Of a stretch of DNA of 64,000 nt, positions 10,301 through 18,015 are shown piece by piece. Source of the stretch: Fidelibacterota bacterium (GTDB lineage: Bacteria > Fidelibacterota > Marinisomatia > Marinisomatales > TCS55); assembly GCA_014239435.1 (NCBI GenBank), contig JAAZYX010000021.1:1-64000 (forward strand). The letters are read 5' to 3'. Position numbers and translations under genes: made by a program. The notes under the pieces are model-generated. The model worked only from the letters and a program-made list of their open reading frames with translations. It did no database searches and was not told the origin of the DNA. The stretch's first letter is position 1. Each line of letters starts with the position of its first letter.

Positions 10301-12891
10301 GAAATACTGCGAAATTGTCTCAAGTCCGCAATGTATTGTTTGATATAAAACCGCCGGTATTGGGATTGAGTTTTCCGAATCCCAACTCGGTCGTGAATCT
10401 TACAAATGTTTCATTTTCATCGTCAGAAAATATGGTAGAAGGATATATTAAATTTACTCGAACCGGCGGTGCGTCCGACTCGAATAGTCCGCATGTTTAT
10501 ACCCTATCCGGAAACGAATTGCTTCAGGGAAATCATGAAAAAATATCCATCACATTAGAACAACCGCTCGCTGACGGAGGCGTTTACACCATCAGTATTG
10601 ACGGAATGGATTTGGCCGGAAACCGTTCAGCAACCATGAGCCTTTCAGGAATTAATTATGATATTTCTGCACCGGTTCTCTCGCTTAGTTCGCCGGCTGC
10701 CGATTCGTATCACCAATCCTTATCAATGCAATTTACTTCAGACGAATCTCTTGAAAAGGGAACGATCGAAATTCTCAGAATGAAAGGAAATCCTGACTCT
10801 GACAGTCCACACGTGATTTCATTGGCTTCAGAATTCCTTACATCAGGCGAACACTTTACGAATATTAGCGATCAGGTTTCGTTAAAAAGCGGAACGCAAT
10901 ATTCTATTACTTTTTCGGCTTCAGATAATGCGGGGAATGAATCTTTGCCGGCATTGGTGGAAAATATCCATATCGATTTTGATCGTCCGTATTTAGAAAT
11001 CACCTACCCTGATGTTGGTGAATTTGTAAATCACACACGGTTTGGAATTCGAACGGGTGAGAATCTAAGTAAAGCTATTATTTCATGGACGCATATTTCT
11101 GGTACGGCAGATCCGAATTCCCTTCATGAAATTTCATTAACAGGCCAATATTTAATCGCGGGAAGTTTTGAAAATATTCTATTGCCCGCTCCGCCGGCGC
11201 TGATAAGCGGATCGTCCTATTCCATGGCATTGGACGGCACCGATCTTGCCGGAAATGTAGCAACTGCACATTTAACTGAAATGAGATTTGATAACCAAGA
11301 TCCTGTTTTTACACATCATTCACCTCAAATGGGTATGTTCATAAAAGATGCGAATATTCAATTTGAAATTGATGAACCATTGGTCTCGGGATCCATCGTT
11401 TGGACCGCAACCAGCGGCGAGTCAGATCCGCTGAGCCCAAGAAATATCGACTTATCAGAATCTGAAAAAGCAGGCGGATTATTCAATCTTGGAAAATTAG
11501 CAGCACAATCCGAATTGAATGATGGATCTGTGTATTCAATATCCGCAGAAGGAATTGATAGAGCAGGAAACTCGAGCAAAACGGAACTTTCCAGCGGACT
11601 GACATACGATGTTTCAAAACCAAAATTCAGCGGATTATTTCCGAAGATGACGAGTAGAATCAATTCACCTTTGGTGAAATATTCGGTAAATGAACCATTG
11701 CAGTCCGGTGCATTTACGTGGAAGCACATGGGCGGAGAAGACGATCCGAATGCGCCTCATAGAGTTGATTTTAGCGAAAGTATGCTCAGTGCCGGAGATC
11801 ACACATCTAAATCTGCGATTCCGCCTACGCTAGTTACCGGAACTATGTATAGAATCACATTTGAAGGCACGGATCTTTCTGGGAATATCGGAAAAAAACT
11901 CATCATGAATATCGTTTATGATGATATACCGCCAACTCTGGAATTGCTCTATCCGGAAAATAATATCGTCTTAAATAATGCTAAACTAGCCTACAAAATT
12001 TCTGAACCGCTTTCCGAAGGAAAGTTTGTCTACACCCAAGTCGGTGGTAATTCTGACCCTATGTCACCGCATTCTGTAACACTAATGGATCTAGAATTGG
12101 AAGTAGTGCAACTTTCACCGGCCCAATTAACGAATGCTGCGGCATTACATGATGGCTCGGTTTATAACGTTGAATTTATCGGAATGGATTTAGCAAGGAA
12201 TTCAAACATATCCGAGTCTGTTTTGAATGTGTTTTATGATATTACAAAACCGGAATTTTCTGTCACGAAGCCTGAGCAAGATGAGGTTATGATTGGTCCA
12301 AATGTGTCATATACAATCACAGAAGATCTTACCAGCGGAATGGTTGCTTTTTCGAGGGAAGGCGGAAATCCGGATGAAAATGCACCGCATACGATTACAT
12401 TGTCAGAAGATGAATTATCGTTGGGCGCACATGCTGATTTTGTGCTAACTCAAATGTCAGACTTAAGTCCGGGAACCGAATACACCTTGTCAATCATCGG
12501 CAGCGATAAGGCAGGGAATGAAAGCAACCCATTACATGTAGAGGGAATAACGTATACAAGAAGTTTAGAAGGAAATTGGTATTGGCAAGGACCGATTATG
12601 CAGGTGGTGTGGACTTTCACCCCGGACGGCGGACCCTATGGATTGTCCGGTGATTTTGCGGAAGGGGCGGCAATCGGAACCAAAATTAGCAACCAAACAG
12701 TAGGAACATTTTCTATCGATTATTCTTCTTCACCTTGGATTTTGGAAACTGAGAATCCGGAAACAGGTGATAAACGGATTAGCCTCATAGAATTTTTGAA
12801 TCCAACACGGATCAAAGTATTGACGAAAGAAAAGAAAAAACCATCTTCATGGTCAGACGGCGAAATCATGGAGTATGAATATAAACCTTAA
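4390..12891 (+). CDS. Giant secreted protein with 23 Ig-like repeats
   Basis: A 2833-residue protein. Residues 1-~20 form a signal peptide (MKRAMLILITFALGLLAL). Residues ~20-318 form a mixed beta region reminiscent of YD/toxin-repeat strands ('FEYDSLGHMSKQEW'). Residues ~319-2722 hold 23 consecutive repeats of about 98-107 residues. The last ~105 residues form a distinct C-terminal domain starting GNWYWQGP and ending WSDGEIMEYEYKP. Each repeat opens with D-x-x-x-P-P and carries SE.L..G, often GG..D..SPH, then VDG..Y.I...G.D.AGN. This is typical of bacterial Ig-like surface adhesins. Unlike two other secreted proteins in the window it has no YPNPFNP-type sorting domain, so its export or anchoring route is unclear. 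The ATG at 4390 precedes the signal peptide directly. No strong ribosome-binding site is seen. Confidence 0.85.
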   Translation: MKRAMLILITFALGLLALPSDQTRYYLTEAEFLSDQFVSKYTVRGKVHIRADFDSDGKLILKSIVDSQGKTNKTERFSYADSTGAMSTKEILISDTVLIKKTTFGHEEKTEAYIEYVYRVDTVKRWQDRFTIQEFNDLGQVESYRFLDVDAFEYGTIWFEYDSLGHMSKQEWIEQPSGESMRKWLYAFDPLTQVTHILEFDSTNTLVFEINLAADGTEVILFFTFPDDSAFVNHSRVGYRLDGDLEYGFLAWTVSDSLHLQTHDTLRFKMSGPEIKEGEHLIDWRMDTLMVDSLAYDVIFTGYTTKGYVANKRFIRNLNFDISPPVISVNVDSHINNPAFQFQFTEPIVNAFAVWIPDSEFADASIDTIILTENEWVPDSGKMLLENQTVLRDSALYQLMMVAMDRAGNMSVPTTVDSIHFDITRPIFTLNEPTPASFVNHGKTAFTTDEFVQSWTIEIRQMAGPQDANAPHSIHRDVLRSEETEFSLDVTDEVPLVDGALYRFLVSGIDLAGNTSKPNQVDSILYDVSPPILTLIYPINEAAIREASISFAFSENLQAAEFRWDRTDGSADSLSPRIVPLVNDELTKGERIRINLENEPILTDGSVYAITLSGMDLAGNEGELMRIQEVLFDASPPEFTELKPSDGSALNHKKVSYSVSEKLQAGSITWTQTGGKDDPDERHRINLEGSELEAGFHTDITLSTAPNLVDGGIYSIEFRGSDRAGNQSDTLMVNNVLYDFTEPVIAVSQPVTGMYLNHRKLSYSLSETLHKGMIVWRRTGGNEDSNAPYEILITDKDRKSGSHSDIEITGMPNVMENVQYAISFSGADRAGNTADIKTVSGIIYDFTPPEITFTFPESGMAVNHKEISFELSEDLLSGEAIWKHTGGSADPRSPHTQPLLGNELNEGRKDRRVIARAPLLVDGAVYSLSIQGQDPAGNLSNIPSVENILYDITAPVIMSIKPMDDQYIATPAISFSVSEELDQGSVVYRLVGGKPDSKSPYLFGLNSALLKKGEHSDVFITDGPELVEQGIYTIEFSGRDRAGNTSPKETIQRVIFDSTPPELSIENPEENSAINHLMVNIGNSENLKTANMIWTRTGGEPDADSPRVVSLTGGELEEGFTKNTLLKNRPKLTDGAVYDIQYFASDFAGNNSDTVHVRNILYDVTPPIISILSPGNNTITALTNIKFSLSEDIASGRIAWDGKSRDGESLLELFELTATAARAGVHESDTYVIPNLAEAGLYSITISGADPAGNDAVPVSIADYLIDRTPPEITALHPISDSYINSDVIGFTISENLASGKVTFTARNSYSVDLESEELKAGTFNPSILSNMRNLKDGEMYSISVIGIDFAGNESSPIVSSNIMYDISPPQLAVLNPVHESFITISDVKISLNETLLGGSLAWISSDGTESQIELDSTQLTEGNHIIPGTLFTIQENIPNTITFSGFDLAGNEGFADQIEHVTFDGTPPEIVLTGPPSNTAVNHKLFSFSTNEILAEAKITWSATKGKDANSPHRMQLTDVLLEVGEHNDISLDGLNIVDGVTYSISIQGKDRAKNESDVSGAESVRYDVTKPKFTNISPAGDTLLNALPMSYFLSEDLAEGKISIGKSDKSAKGQFDLNLDENRLLEGLGGGELPASIGLENGASYEIFFYGKDFAGNESEPTYVTGIIFDDEKPNLALFSPESESFVNEVPISFGISETLHEGTISLVQEGKSSKQIALSGQFLNAGNFNDVTLPGLEKWEDGGVYSLSISGTDLAGNTGDIDTKMKITYDISPPEISLFHPSDASKIRQEQFSYSFSEDVKEAALTITRTEGALDSRSPHTVKLSGDELKAGRKDSLTLKNTPKLENGAVYDFSVSALDFAGNEADLVSITGVGFDNEPPVVSISQPIDAEQIKSSIVSYMVSDNLAWGKISFIQTGGTIDPNSPHIFDLDGAELSQGMHAEFDLNIMDYLADGGRYTIAIEGGDRAGNTAKLSQVRNVLFDIKPPVLGLSFPNPNSVVNLTNVSFSSSENMVEGYIKFTRTGGASDSNSPHVYTLSGNELLQGNHEKISITLEQPLADGGVYTISIDGMDLAGNRSATMSLSGINYDISAPVLSLSSPAADSYHQSLSMQFTSDESLEKGTIEILRMKGNPDSDSPHVISLASEFLTSGEHFTNISDQVSLKSGTQYSITFSASDNAGNESLPALVENIHIDFDRPYLEITYPDVGEFVNHTRFGIRTGENLSKAIISWTHISGTADPNSLHEISLTGQYLIAGSFENILLPAPPALISGSSYSMALDGTDLAGNVATAHLTEMRFDNQDPVFTHHSPQMGMFIKDANIQFEIDEPLVSGSIVWTATSGESDPLSPRNIDLSESEKAGGLFNLGKLAAQSELNDGSVYSISAEGIDRAGNSSKTELSSGLTYDVSKPKFSGLFPKMTSRINSPLVKYSVNEPLQSGAFTWKHMGGEDDPNAPHRVDFSESMLSAGDHTSKSAIPPTLVTGTMYRITFEGTDLSGNIGKKLIMNIVYDDIPPTLELLYPENNIVLNNAKLAYKISEPLSEGKFVYTQVGGNSDPMSPHSVTLMDLELEVVQLSPAQLTNAAALHDGSVYNVEFIGMDLARNSNISESVLNVFYDITKPEFSVTKPEQDEVMIGPNVSYTITEDLTSGMVAFSREGGNPDENAPHTITLSEDELSLGAHADFVLTQMSDLSPGTEYTLSIIGSDKAGNESNPLHVEGITYTRSLEGNWYWQGPIMQVVWTFTPDGGPYGLSGDFAEGAAIGTKISNQTVGTFSIDYSSSPWILETENPETGDKRISLIEFLNPTRIKVLTKEKKKPSSWSDGEIMEYEYKP
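5347..12558 (+). repeat. 23 tandem Ig-like protein repeats (~300-320 bp each)
   Basis: Within the giant gene, 23 units follow one another without linkers. Each runs from a [FLIV]-[YF]-D-x-x-x-P boundary to the next. I counted them from the D-x-x-x-P boundaries and the D-x-AGN motif near each unit's end (AKN or ARN in two units). Units differ substantially at the protein level and visibly at the DNA level, so the array is old rather than recently expanded. Units 9-14 have shortened or altered GG-D-SPH segments. Confidence 0.85.
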
Positions 12892-12975
12892 ACTGAATTG
12901 GTTTTTGATATCACGCAGGTAATCCACTAAATTCGCCGACATTTTTTATAAACAATATCACTAGAAAGATACATT

Positions 12976-13563
12976 ATGGCTAAGAAACAAAAATCATTCG
13001 CTGATAAAGCGAAAGGTAAAAAAGGTAAAGGCGCATCCTTTGTAAAATATGTGAAAAGTGTTCTATCAGAAAAATCGGGACATTGGCGATTTAATGAACA
13101 AATGGTGCGAATAGACGATGGCGAAAACATTGATAGTGCGTTGAAGCGGATGGATGAAGAAGCTCATTTGACGGATATTGTATTACCTGATGGTGATACT
13201 CAAAATGATGCTGCGGAAATATCTGATGATTCCCCCGAAGAACCATCTTCAAATGAAAATTCTGCGAATACTGCTGCTGAGGGCCAATCTTCCGATGAAT
13301 CTGACGAACATGATTCTGAAGCGGACCAGATTGAGGAAAATGCCGATTCAAATGAATCCCAAAATGATGAGGAATCAGCTGAAAGCGATCCGGAAGCAGA
13401 TTCTGCAGAAGAAGTATCTGATCATCAATCGGACACTGAACCAAAAGAAACACCTTCCGGTAGTCCTCAGGTTGTTGAAGGTGGCAGTGAAGAAGATGAT
13501 ATTACTGAATCACAAAAAGAATCTGATGGAGCCGAAAAGTCCACAACGCCTGAATCCTCATAA
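12976..13563 (+). CDS. Hypothetical protein: basic head, long acidic tail
   Basis: 195 residues with two halves. Residues 1-~30 are strongly basic (KKQKSFADKAKGKKGKGA). Residues ~30-75 look folded, with the segment 'VLSEKSGHWRFNEQMVRI'. From ~residue 80 to the end the protein is low-complexity and rich in Glu, Asp, Ser, Asn and Gln, with very few hydrophobics. There is no signal peptide or membrane segment. I do not recognise a family. A basic head on an acidic tail suggests nucleic-acid or protein binding with a disordered tail, but no function is claimed. The ATG at 12976 is the first in frame. It stands alone between the giant Ig gene and the tRNA-Ser cluster. Confidence 0.65.
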   Translation: MAKKQKSFADKAKGKKGKGASFVKYVKSVLSEKSGHWRFNEQMVRIDDGENIDSALKRMDEEAHLTDIVLPDGDTQNDAAEISDDSPEEPSSNENSANTAAEGQSSDESDEHDSEADQIEENADSNESQNDEESAESDPEADSAEEVSDHQSDTEPKETPSGSPQVVEGGSEEDDITESQKESDGAEKSTTPESS

Positions 13564-13573
13564 AATTTCACTA

Positions 13574-13607
13574 AAACTTTGGAGAGGTGTCCGAGTGGCT
13601 TAAGGAG
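13574..13607 (+). repeat. Duplicated 5' half of tRNA-Ser(GGA), upstream copy
   Basis: These 34 bases are identical to 13891-13924: 7 bases of leader plus the first 27 bases of tRNA-Ser(GGA). After base 13607 the match stops abruptly and the sequence runs into a palindrome, TCCCGCA-TAC-TGCGGGA (13608-13624), instead of the tRNA anticodon arm. The upstream copy is therefore a truncated, non-functional tRNA half. Confidence 0.9.
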
Positions 13608-13890
13608 TCCCGCATACTGCGGGATGTGTTAGGTCCATCGTTGAGTAAGTATAAAGTTTACATTCTTAAAAGTTTGAAAGATGGGAAGTATTACATTGGT
13701 TCTACTCAATCCATAGGAAAAAGAATGATTGCACATGAAAATGGTTCGGTAAAATCCACTAAATTTCGACGGCCTTTACAATTGATATACACAGAAATAT
13801 TCAATTCAAGAAAGGATGCCATTGAAAGGGAAAAGAAGATTAAATCATTCAAAGGTGGTAAGGCGTTTAAACAATTATTGGGAAATCCGT
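13608..13890 (+). mobile_element. Putative small mobile element with GIY-YIG ORF inserted at tRNA-Ser
   Basis: The insert sits between the two 34-base direct repeats of the tRNA-Ser leader and 5' half. It opens with a 7-bp-stem palindrome (13608-13624), contains a single GIY-YIG endonuclease ORF, and ends at the second copy of the repeat, where the complete tRNA-Ser begins. The layout is what an insertion that regenerates its tRNA target would leave. No integrase or transposase is present. Element status is inferred from structure. Confidence 0.6.
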
Positions 13891-13892
13891 AA
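13641..13892 (+). CDS. Small GIY-YIG endonuclease-like protein
   Basis: The 83-residue protein is essentially one GIY-YIG domain: KVYILKS (the GIY strand), DGKYYIGST (the YIG strand), then KRMIAHENG with the conserved Arg and His, STKFRRPLQLIYTE, and REKKIKSFKGG carrying the catalytic-type Glu. GIY-YIG nucleases cut DNA and occur in homing endonucleases, repair enzymes and mobile elements. The frame is open back to a GTG at 13587, but those codons lie inside the duplicated tRNA-Ser piece. I therefore prefer the TTG at 13641, with AGG at 13631-13633 as a possible ribosome-binding site; GTG 13626 is an alternative. The stop falls in the second tRNA repeat. It may be mobile or mobilising its own locus. 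Confidence 0.75.
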   Translation: MSKYKVYILKSLKDGKYYIGSTQSIGKRMIAHENGSVKSTKFRRPLQLIYTEIFNSRKDAIEREKKIKSFKGGKAFKQLLGNP

Positions 13893-13897
13893 ACTTT

Positions 13898-13985
<88 letters not shown>

Positions 13986-14011
13986 AAATTTTTAATATTA
14001 AATTAAATTAT

Positions 14012-14100
14012 GGAGGTGTGGCAGAGTCTGGCTGAATGCACTGGTCTTGAAAACCAGCGTCCGCTTAGGCGGACCAGAGGTTCGAATCCTCTCGCCTCCG
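14012..14100 (+). tRNA. tRNA-Ser(TGA)
   Basis: Acceptor GGAGGTG (14012-14018) pairs with CGCCTCC (14093-14099), including one wobble. The anticodon stem CTGGT/ACCAG encloses CTTGAAA, giving TGA at 14048-14050. The long variable arm is a strong hairpin (GTCCGC-TTAG-GCGGAC), and the T arm AGGTTCGAATCCT is normal. It lies 27 bases after tRNA-Ser(GGA), so the two are probably co-transcribed. Confidence 0.97.
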
Positions 14101-14262
14101 CATTGTTTTTAACATATAACTTATGGTTGCAAAGTGGAAGTTTAATTAATTGGTTTTCTTGTTTTTATTTGAAGTGATTATTTAATTATCCTGGGTGACT
14201 TTCTTAAAAAGCAATAATTTATCGTCAATCTTTAACATTATAATAATATTTATTAATTTTAC

Positions 14263-14291
14263 TTGTTAAATATTCAATGTATAACTATTAT
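14263..14291 (+). promoter_or_regulatory. Candidate sigma70-like promoter for the pilus operon
   Basis: TTGTTA (14263-14268), a 17-base spacer and TATTAT (14286-14291) lie 44 bases before the first pilus gene. They sit in a 234-base AT-rich spacer (14101-14334) that holds no other visible gene. Consensus fit is moderate, and the sigma preferences of this lineage are unknown. Confidence 0.35.
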
Positions 14292-14334
14292 TGTCCGTTT
14301 CGCAGATAACAGATTATAATTAAACCTTAAAAAA

Positions 14335-16998
14335 ATGAAGAAATCAGAAACAAAAAAATTTAGAACCAATATCCTTCAAGCCGTAGAAGGAAGTCCGGGA
14401 ATTACCGCAAAAGAACTTGCCATTCAAATGGATGTGCAACAGTCAAATTTATATTATCATTTAAAAAATTTAATGAAAGAAGAAAAAGTTTCGATTATTA
14501 TTCGCACAACGGTGAATGGTATTAATGAAAAATACTATTATCCGTATCAATTATCCGAAAAAACAGTATCAGATGAAACTGAACCTGAAATAATAATTCC
14601 TGACGTTAAAATTCAATCTGAAGAAATATCGGGAACGAATAGGGGTGACGGTACAATTTCCACTGCAAAAACGCTAGAATCAGAAGATCCAGATGTTATA
14701 ATACCTTTGGAAGAATCCTTAACGCCTGAAATAGCAGAAGTTGAACCGGAAGAAATCAAGATAGAAGATGAATTTCAGAATCAAACAGTTCCTGAGACAA
14801 AAAATCAAGAAAATCTAGACATTAAAGAAGAAACAAGTGACCCTGATGATCCAATTACAAAAGAATCCGAAGATGAAATACATACTTCAGATGATCAACA
14901 ATCCCCTTCTTCTTCGGACGCTGATTCTGGTGGTTTATCATTAAAAAATATTCTATTGGGAAATAAACCTGATAATGATGACCAAATTATGTCAGAATCT
15001 GAAGCAGTTATAGAAGATTCATCTACGGTAGAACAATCTTCAGATGAAGAAGATTTATTTGATGAAGTTATAATTGAAGATATTCCGTTTCTTATTCCAA
15101 AAAATAGCCGATCCCTTGATGAGCTGCTTGAAAAAACTAAAACAAAAGGGGATAGAATCATAGACCTTCAAATTCAATCGAAGGTATTTGAATATCTAAA
15201 GTCAAATTACACTTTTAGGTTACCAAAAAAAGAAAGTGCGGAAAAGATTTTAGATGCAGTATCTGATAATGCAATAAAAGAAGAAGAAATAGAAGATAGA
15301 TCAGGGGAATCCGAAAGTATATCTAACGTTAAAATATCAACGAATCCTTTTAGGAATGCTGTGTCAAAATTATCATTCAATTCCTATGAATTAGCAATCC
15401 AACAGGCCGGGAAATCGCTAAATATCTTATTTACCCAAAAAGTCGGTGATAATTTAAAATTAATTTATAACGAAAAATTAACGATTCCTCTTCATGAGCA
15501 TATGAATGTATTGGGAGACAAAATAGATTACATTCTTGAAAAGTTTAACATTAAACGTACTCGTGTAAAAGTATCGGTTGAATCGGATCAAATCTTTACA
15601 CAGAAAATGGAATTTGATGCACCCGATATAAAAAAGAAGGAAATCGAGGAACTTATAAAAGTAAAAATCCAGCGTGAATTAAAAATTGATCCTCAAAATT
15701 CATACTTTAATTTTAATGTAAAAAAATCAGGTGAGATTACCAAGGTAGTGGCACAAATTGGCGATGCGGATCCTATTAATGAGTTTATTGAATATTTTAA
15801 GACTAAAGATTTAAATATAGCATATGTGTCTAGTTTGGGAACGGTATGCAGCCAATTATTTGAAAAAACATATGGAAAGTCTTCACAACCTGTTTTATTG
15901 ATTTACCTTGGATATTCCAGAAGTAATCTAATCTTCATACAAAACGGCGAAATTGTTATGAATACGAGGATAGGTGCTTCCATTAGCGATTTGATTAAAA
16001 AGATGAAAGGCTCATTTCATGGCTCAAATAATGGAAATAATATTCATGAAAAAGACATTTTAGAATTAATCGAATCCGATAATATTTTAGACAAGAATAA
16101 ACCCATTGTTAATCGTTTAAATATTCATTTTAATACCGTTAAACAATTAATTGAAGAATTTATCAAAACAATTCGAAATGATATGGTACTTTCTATTCGA
16201 CAATTCCAAAGGGTACATTCTATAAATATCACAGAAGGTTTCATGATATCCTATCTCGATAAAAGTGATGGAGTAATAAAATTGCTTTCTGAGGATATAA
16301 AATTTGATTTAAAGGAAATAGAGATTGAAAAATATTTTAACGAAAAATATCATTCGGAAATCCGTGATTATTTTGCAATACTGATTGGATTGTCTGTTGC
16401 GAACAAACGTGAGCAAAATTTACTTCCTAAAACAATCCGTGAAAAGGCAGTATATATCGGAAGAACAAAAGTTCTTGCTGCTGTCAGCTCAATTACCGTT
16501 GGAGTTTTAGCGGGACTCCTAATTTTCAATTATACTACATTTAAAAATTCTGATGATATATTTTCAACGTCCCAAAATAAATATGATAATAAGAAGACGT
16601 TGTATTTGAACAGTGTAAATTTTCAAAAACGGGCAGCAAAGCTGGATTTTATTGAAAAAGATTTAATGAATAAAAAAACAGCTACTAAAAACATATCTCG
16701 TTTTCTCACTTATCTTGGGAATGAACTCCCGAGCGGAATAAAGCTAAATTCTTTAAAAACTATTCCAAGAGATCCGGAAGAAGTTTCAGAAAAATCTGTG
16801 TATCCCTATCAATTTGAAATACGAGGATTTGTTACAAGTGATTTGTCTAACGCTTTAATAATTCTCGAAGGTATGAAAGACAATCTTGAGGAATCAAATG
16901 ACATCAATTTAATTTCTTTTGAGAATACGGATTTTATTCAAGACAAAACCCTTAATTTGCCTAAACAATATTTTACATTAAAATGTGAATTGAAATAA
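14335..16998 (+). CDS. Winged-helix - PilM - PilN fusion protein
   Basis: 887 residues in four parts. Residues ~8-65 form a winged helix-turn-helix of ArsR/MarR style (ITAKELAIQMDVQQSNLYYH, then a KEEKVSIIIRTTVNG wing). Residues ~75-345 form an acidic, probably disordered linker. Residues ~345-700 resemble the actin-like PilM platform protein, including KKKEIEELIKVKIQRELKI and the LLIYLGYSRSNLIFIQNGE strand pair. One membrane helix lies at ~711-733 (KVLAAVSSITVGVLAGLLIF), followed by a ~150-residue coiled-coil/ferredoxin-like tail as in PilN. PilM and PilN form the inner-membrane alignment complex of type IV pili; here they are one chain. The DNA-binding-like head is not part of the known family. 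The gene opens an operon whose next members are PilO-, PilP- and PilQ-like. Confidence 0.78.
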   Translation: MKKSETKKFRTNILQAVEGSPGITAKELAIQMDVQQSNLYYHLKNLMKEEKVSIIIRTTVNGINEKYYYPYQLSEKTVSDETEPEIIIPDVKIQSEEISGTNRGDGTISTAKTLESEDPDVIIPLEESLTPEIAEVEPEEIKIEDEFQNQTVPETKNQENLDIKEETSDPDDPITKESEDEIHTSDDQQSPSSSDADSGGLSLKNILLGNKPDNDDQIMSESEAVIEDSSTVEQSSDEEDLFDEVIIEDIPFLIPKNSRSLDELLEKTKTKGDRIIDLQIQSKVFEYLKSNYTFRLPKKESAEKILDAVSDNAIKEEEIEDRSGESESISNVKISTNPFRNAVSKLSFNSYELAIQQAGKSLNILFTQKVGDNLKLIYNEKLTIPLHEHMNVLGDKIDYILEKFNIKRTRVKVSVESDQIFTQKMEFDAPDIKKKEIEELIKVKIQRELKIDPQNSYFNFNVKKSGEITKVVAQIGDADPINEFIEYFKTKDLNIAYVSSLGTVCSQLFEKTYGKSSQPVLLIYLGYSRSNLIFIQNGEIVMNTRIGASISDLIKKMKGSFHGSNNGNNIHEKDILELIESDNILDKNKPIVNRLNIHFNTVKQLIEEFIKTIRNDMVLSIRQFQRVHSINITEGFMISYLDKSDGVIKLLSEDIKFDLKEIEIEKYFNEKYHSEIRDYFAILIGLSVANKREQNLLPKTIREKAVYIGRTKVLAAVSSITVGVLAGLLIFNYTTFKNSDDIFSTSQNKYDNKKTLYLNSVNFQKRAAKLDFIEKDLMNKKTATKNISRFLTYLGNELPSGIKLNSLKTIPRDPEEVSEKSVYPYQFEIRGFVTSDLSNALIILEGMKDNLEESNDINLISFENTDFIQDKTLNLPKQYFTLKCELK

Positions 16999-17003
16999 CA
17001 ATT

Positions 17004-17570
17004 ATGAAGGATCAGAAAACTATATTTTATGCTTTAATCGGTGGTGCCGGATGTGTCATTCTGATTATGATATTTCTCAACATTAATTTAATACTTAAGA
17101 AAAATTCAACCGAAGTTGCAATAGAAAATTATGATTACACTTCACTGCTTTACGGTAACAACACAATTCATATAAATTCCCTAAGTGAAGACTATAAAAC
17201 CAAAAAAAATAAATTCATTAAAATGGTAAAACCTGAAAACGAAGATAAATATTTGGCGTCAGTTCAGAAAATTGCTACTTATTTCTCTAAAAACGATGTG
17301 AAGGTTCTCGAGGTAAATCCAAAGCTTCATATTCGGGATCCCGCAACAAATTTTGATATATTAAACGATAAAGAATTCAGAGGAATAACTGAATATGTTC
17401 TTAGGGTTTTGGTAAATGGTGAAGAGGCAAATATCGTTAAGTCTATAAATTCTATCATTAAAATGCCTATACATTTTTATGTTGAAAATTTAAGCATTCA
17501 ACATCCAGACCATGAAACTAAGGGTAATACCGATATTTCATTCAGTTCAAATTGGATAAAAAATGAATAG
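17004..17570 (+). CDS. PilO-like pilus alignment protein
   Basis: 188 residues: a short cytoplasmic N-terminus, one membrane helix (residues ~7-29, FYALIGGAGCVILIMIFLNI), then a periplasmic domain. The C-terminal part (TEYVLRVLVNGEEANIVKSI to HFYVENLSI) has the strand-helix-strand pattern of PilO/GspM ferredoxin-like domains. Sequence similarity is weak; the call leans on topology, length and position between the PilM-PilN fusion (5 bases upstream) and a PilP-like gene that overlaps its end by 8 bases. PilO pairs with PilN in the inner membrane and spaces the machine across the periplasm. Confidence 0.65.
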   Translation: MKDQKTIFYALIGGAGCVILIMIFLNINLILKKNSTEVAIENYDYTSLLYGNNTIHINSLSEDYKTKKNKFIKMVKPENEDKYLASVQKIATYFSKNDVKVLEVNPKLHIRDPATNFDILNDKEFRGITEYVLRVLVNGEEANIVKSINSIIKMPIHFYVENLSIQHPDHETKGNTDISFSSNWIKNE

Positions 17571-17997
17571 AGAAGCCATTTTAGGAATAGTGCTGGTAGT
17601 TATTATTTCAGGTGTTTTCCTACCGAAATTATTCGACGGTAATGAAGTGAAGTCGGGTGCCGCTAATTCGGTACAGTTCGAAGATAAAAATAATCAATTA
17701 AACGCAATAAAAGCACAATTTAAAACTGAAGATATTAATTTGATTGGGTATAACAAAAATATGCAGGAAACGAATTCTTGGAATTACGGTGCAAGGCAGG
17801 AATTTGTAGACAAAACAACAACTGAGGTTGTTTTCACAGTGCAGGCCATTCTTGGAGAAAATGCCATTATCAATGATAATATTTGTTCAGTCGGGGATAT
17901 ATTATTGAATCATATAGTCTCTAAAATTGATGCCGTTAACCAAACGGTAACATTAGAGGGGCCGGATTCAGAAAGAATTATAAGCGTAACAGAATAG
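17563..17997 (+). CDS. PilP/GspC-like pilus protein
   Basis: 144 residues with an N-terminal membrane helix (MNREAILGIVLVVIISGVFL) and a C-terminal beta domain. That domain contains TEVVFTVQAILGENAIINDN, VGDILLNHIVSKID and VNQTVTLEG, which is the 'short hinge, G-D, then I..I....V.L' pattern of the PilP/GspC homology region. PilP links the PilN/PilO inner-membrane complex to the PilQ secretin. There is no lipobox, so it is membrane-anchored rather than a lipoprotein as in Pseudomonas. It overlaps the upstream gene and is followed by the secretin 18 bases later. Confidence 0.65.
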   Translation: MNREAILGIVLVVIISGVFLPKLFDGNEVKSGAANSVQFEDKNNQLNAIKAQFKTEDINLIGYNKNMQETNSWNYGARQEFVDKTTTEVVFTVQAILGENAIINDNICSVGDILLNHIVSKIDAVNQTVTLEGPDSERIISVTE

Positions 17998-18015
17998 GTT
18001 TAAAAAGGGGATTAG

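Noticed and set aside
5347-12558. The repeat array as a CRISPR or DNA-level satellite
   Set aside because: The units are 300-320 bp, protein-level repeats in one frame with clear divergence; there are no short identical repeats with spacers.
13587-13640. The first 18 codons of the GIY-YIG frame as part of the protein
   Set aside because: They translate the duplicated tRNA-Ser fragment and palindrome. The family domain begins after TTG 13641.
13581-13640. A third tRNA-Ser gene
   Set aside because: Only the first 27 bases match. The palindrome that follows gives no proper anticodon loop (no T33), and there is no T arm or acceptor 3' strand.
14101-14334. Small RNA or gene in the AT-rich spacer before the pilus operon
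   Set aside because: No open frame, stable fold or terminator was seen; only a tentative promoter.
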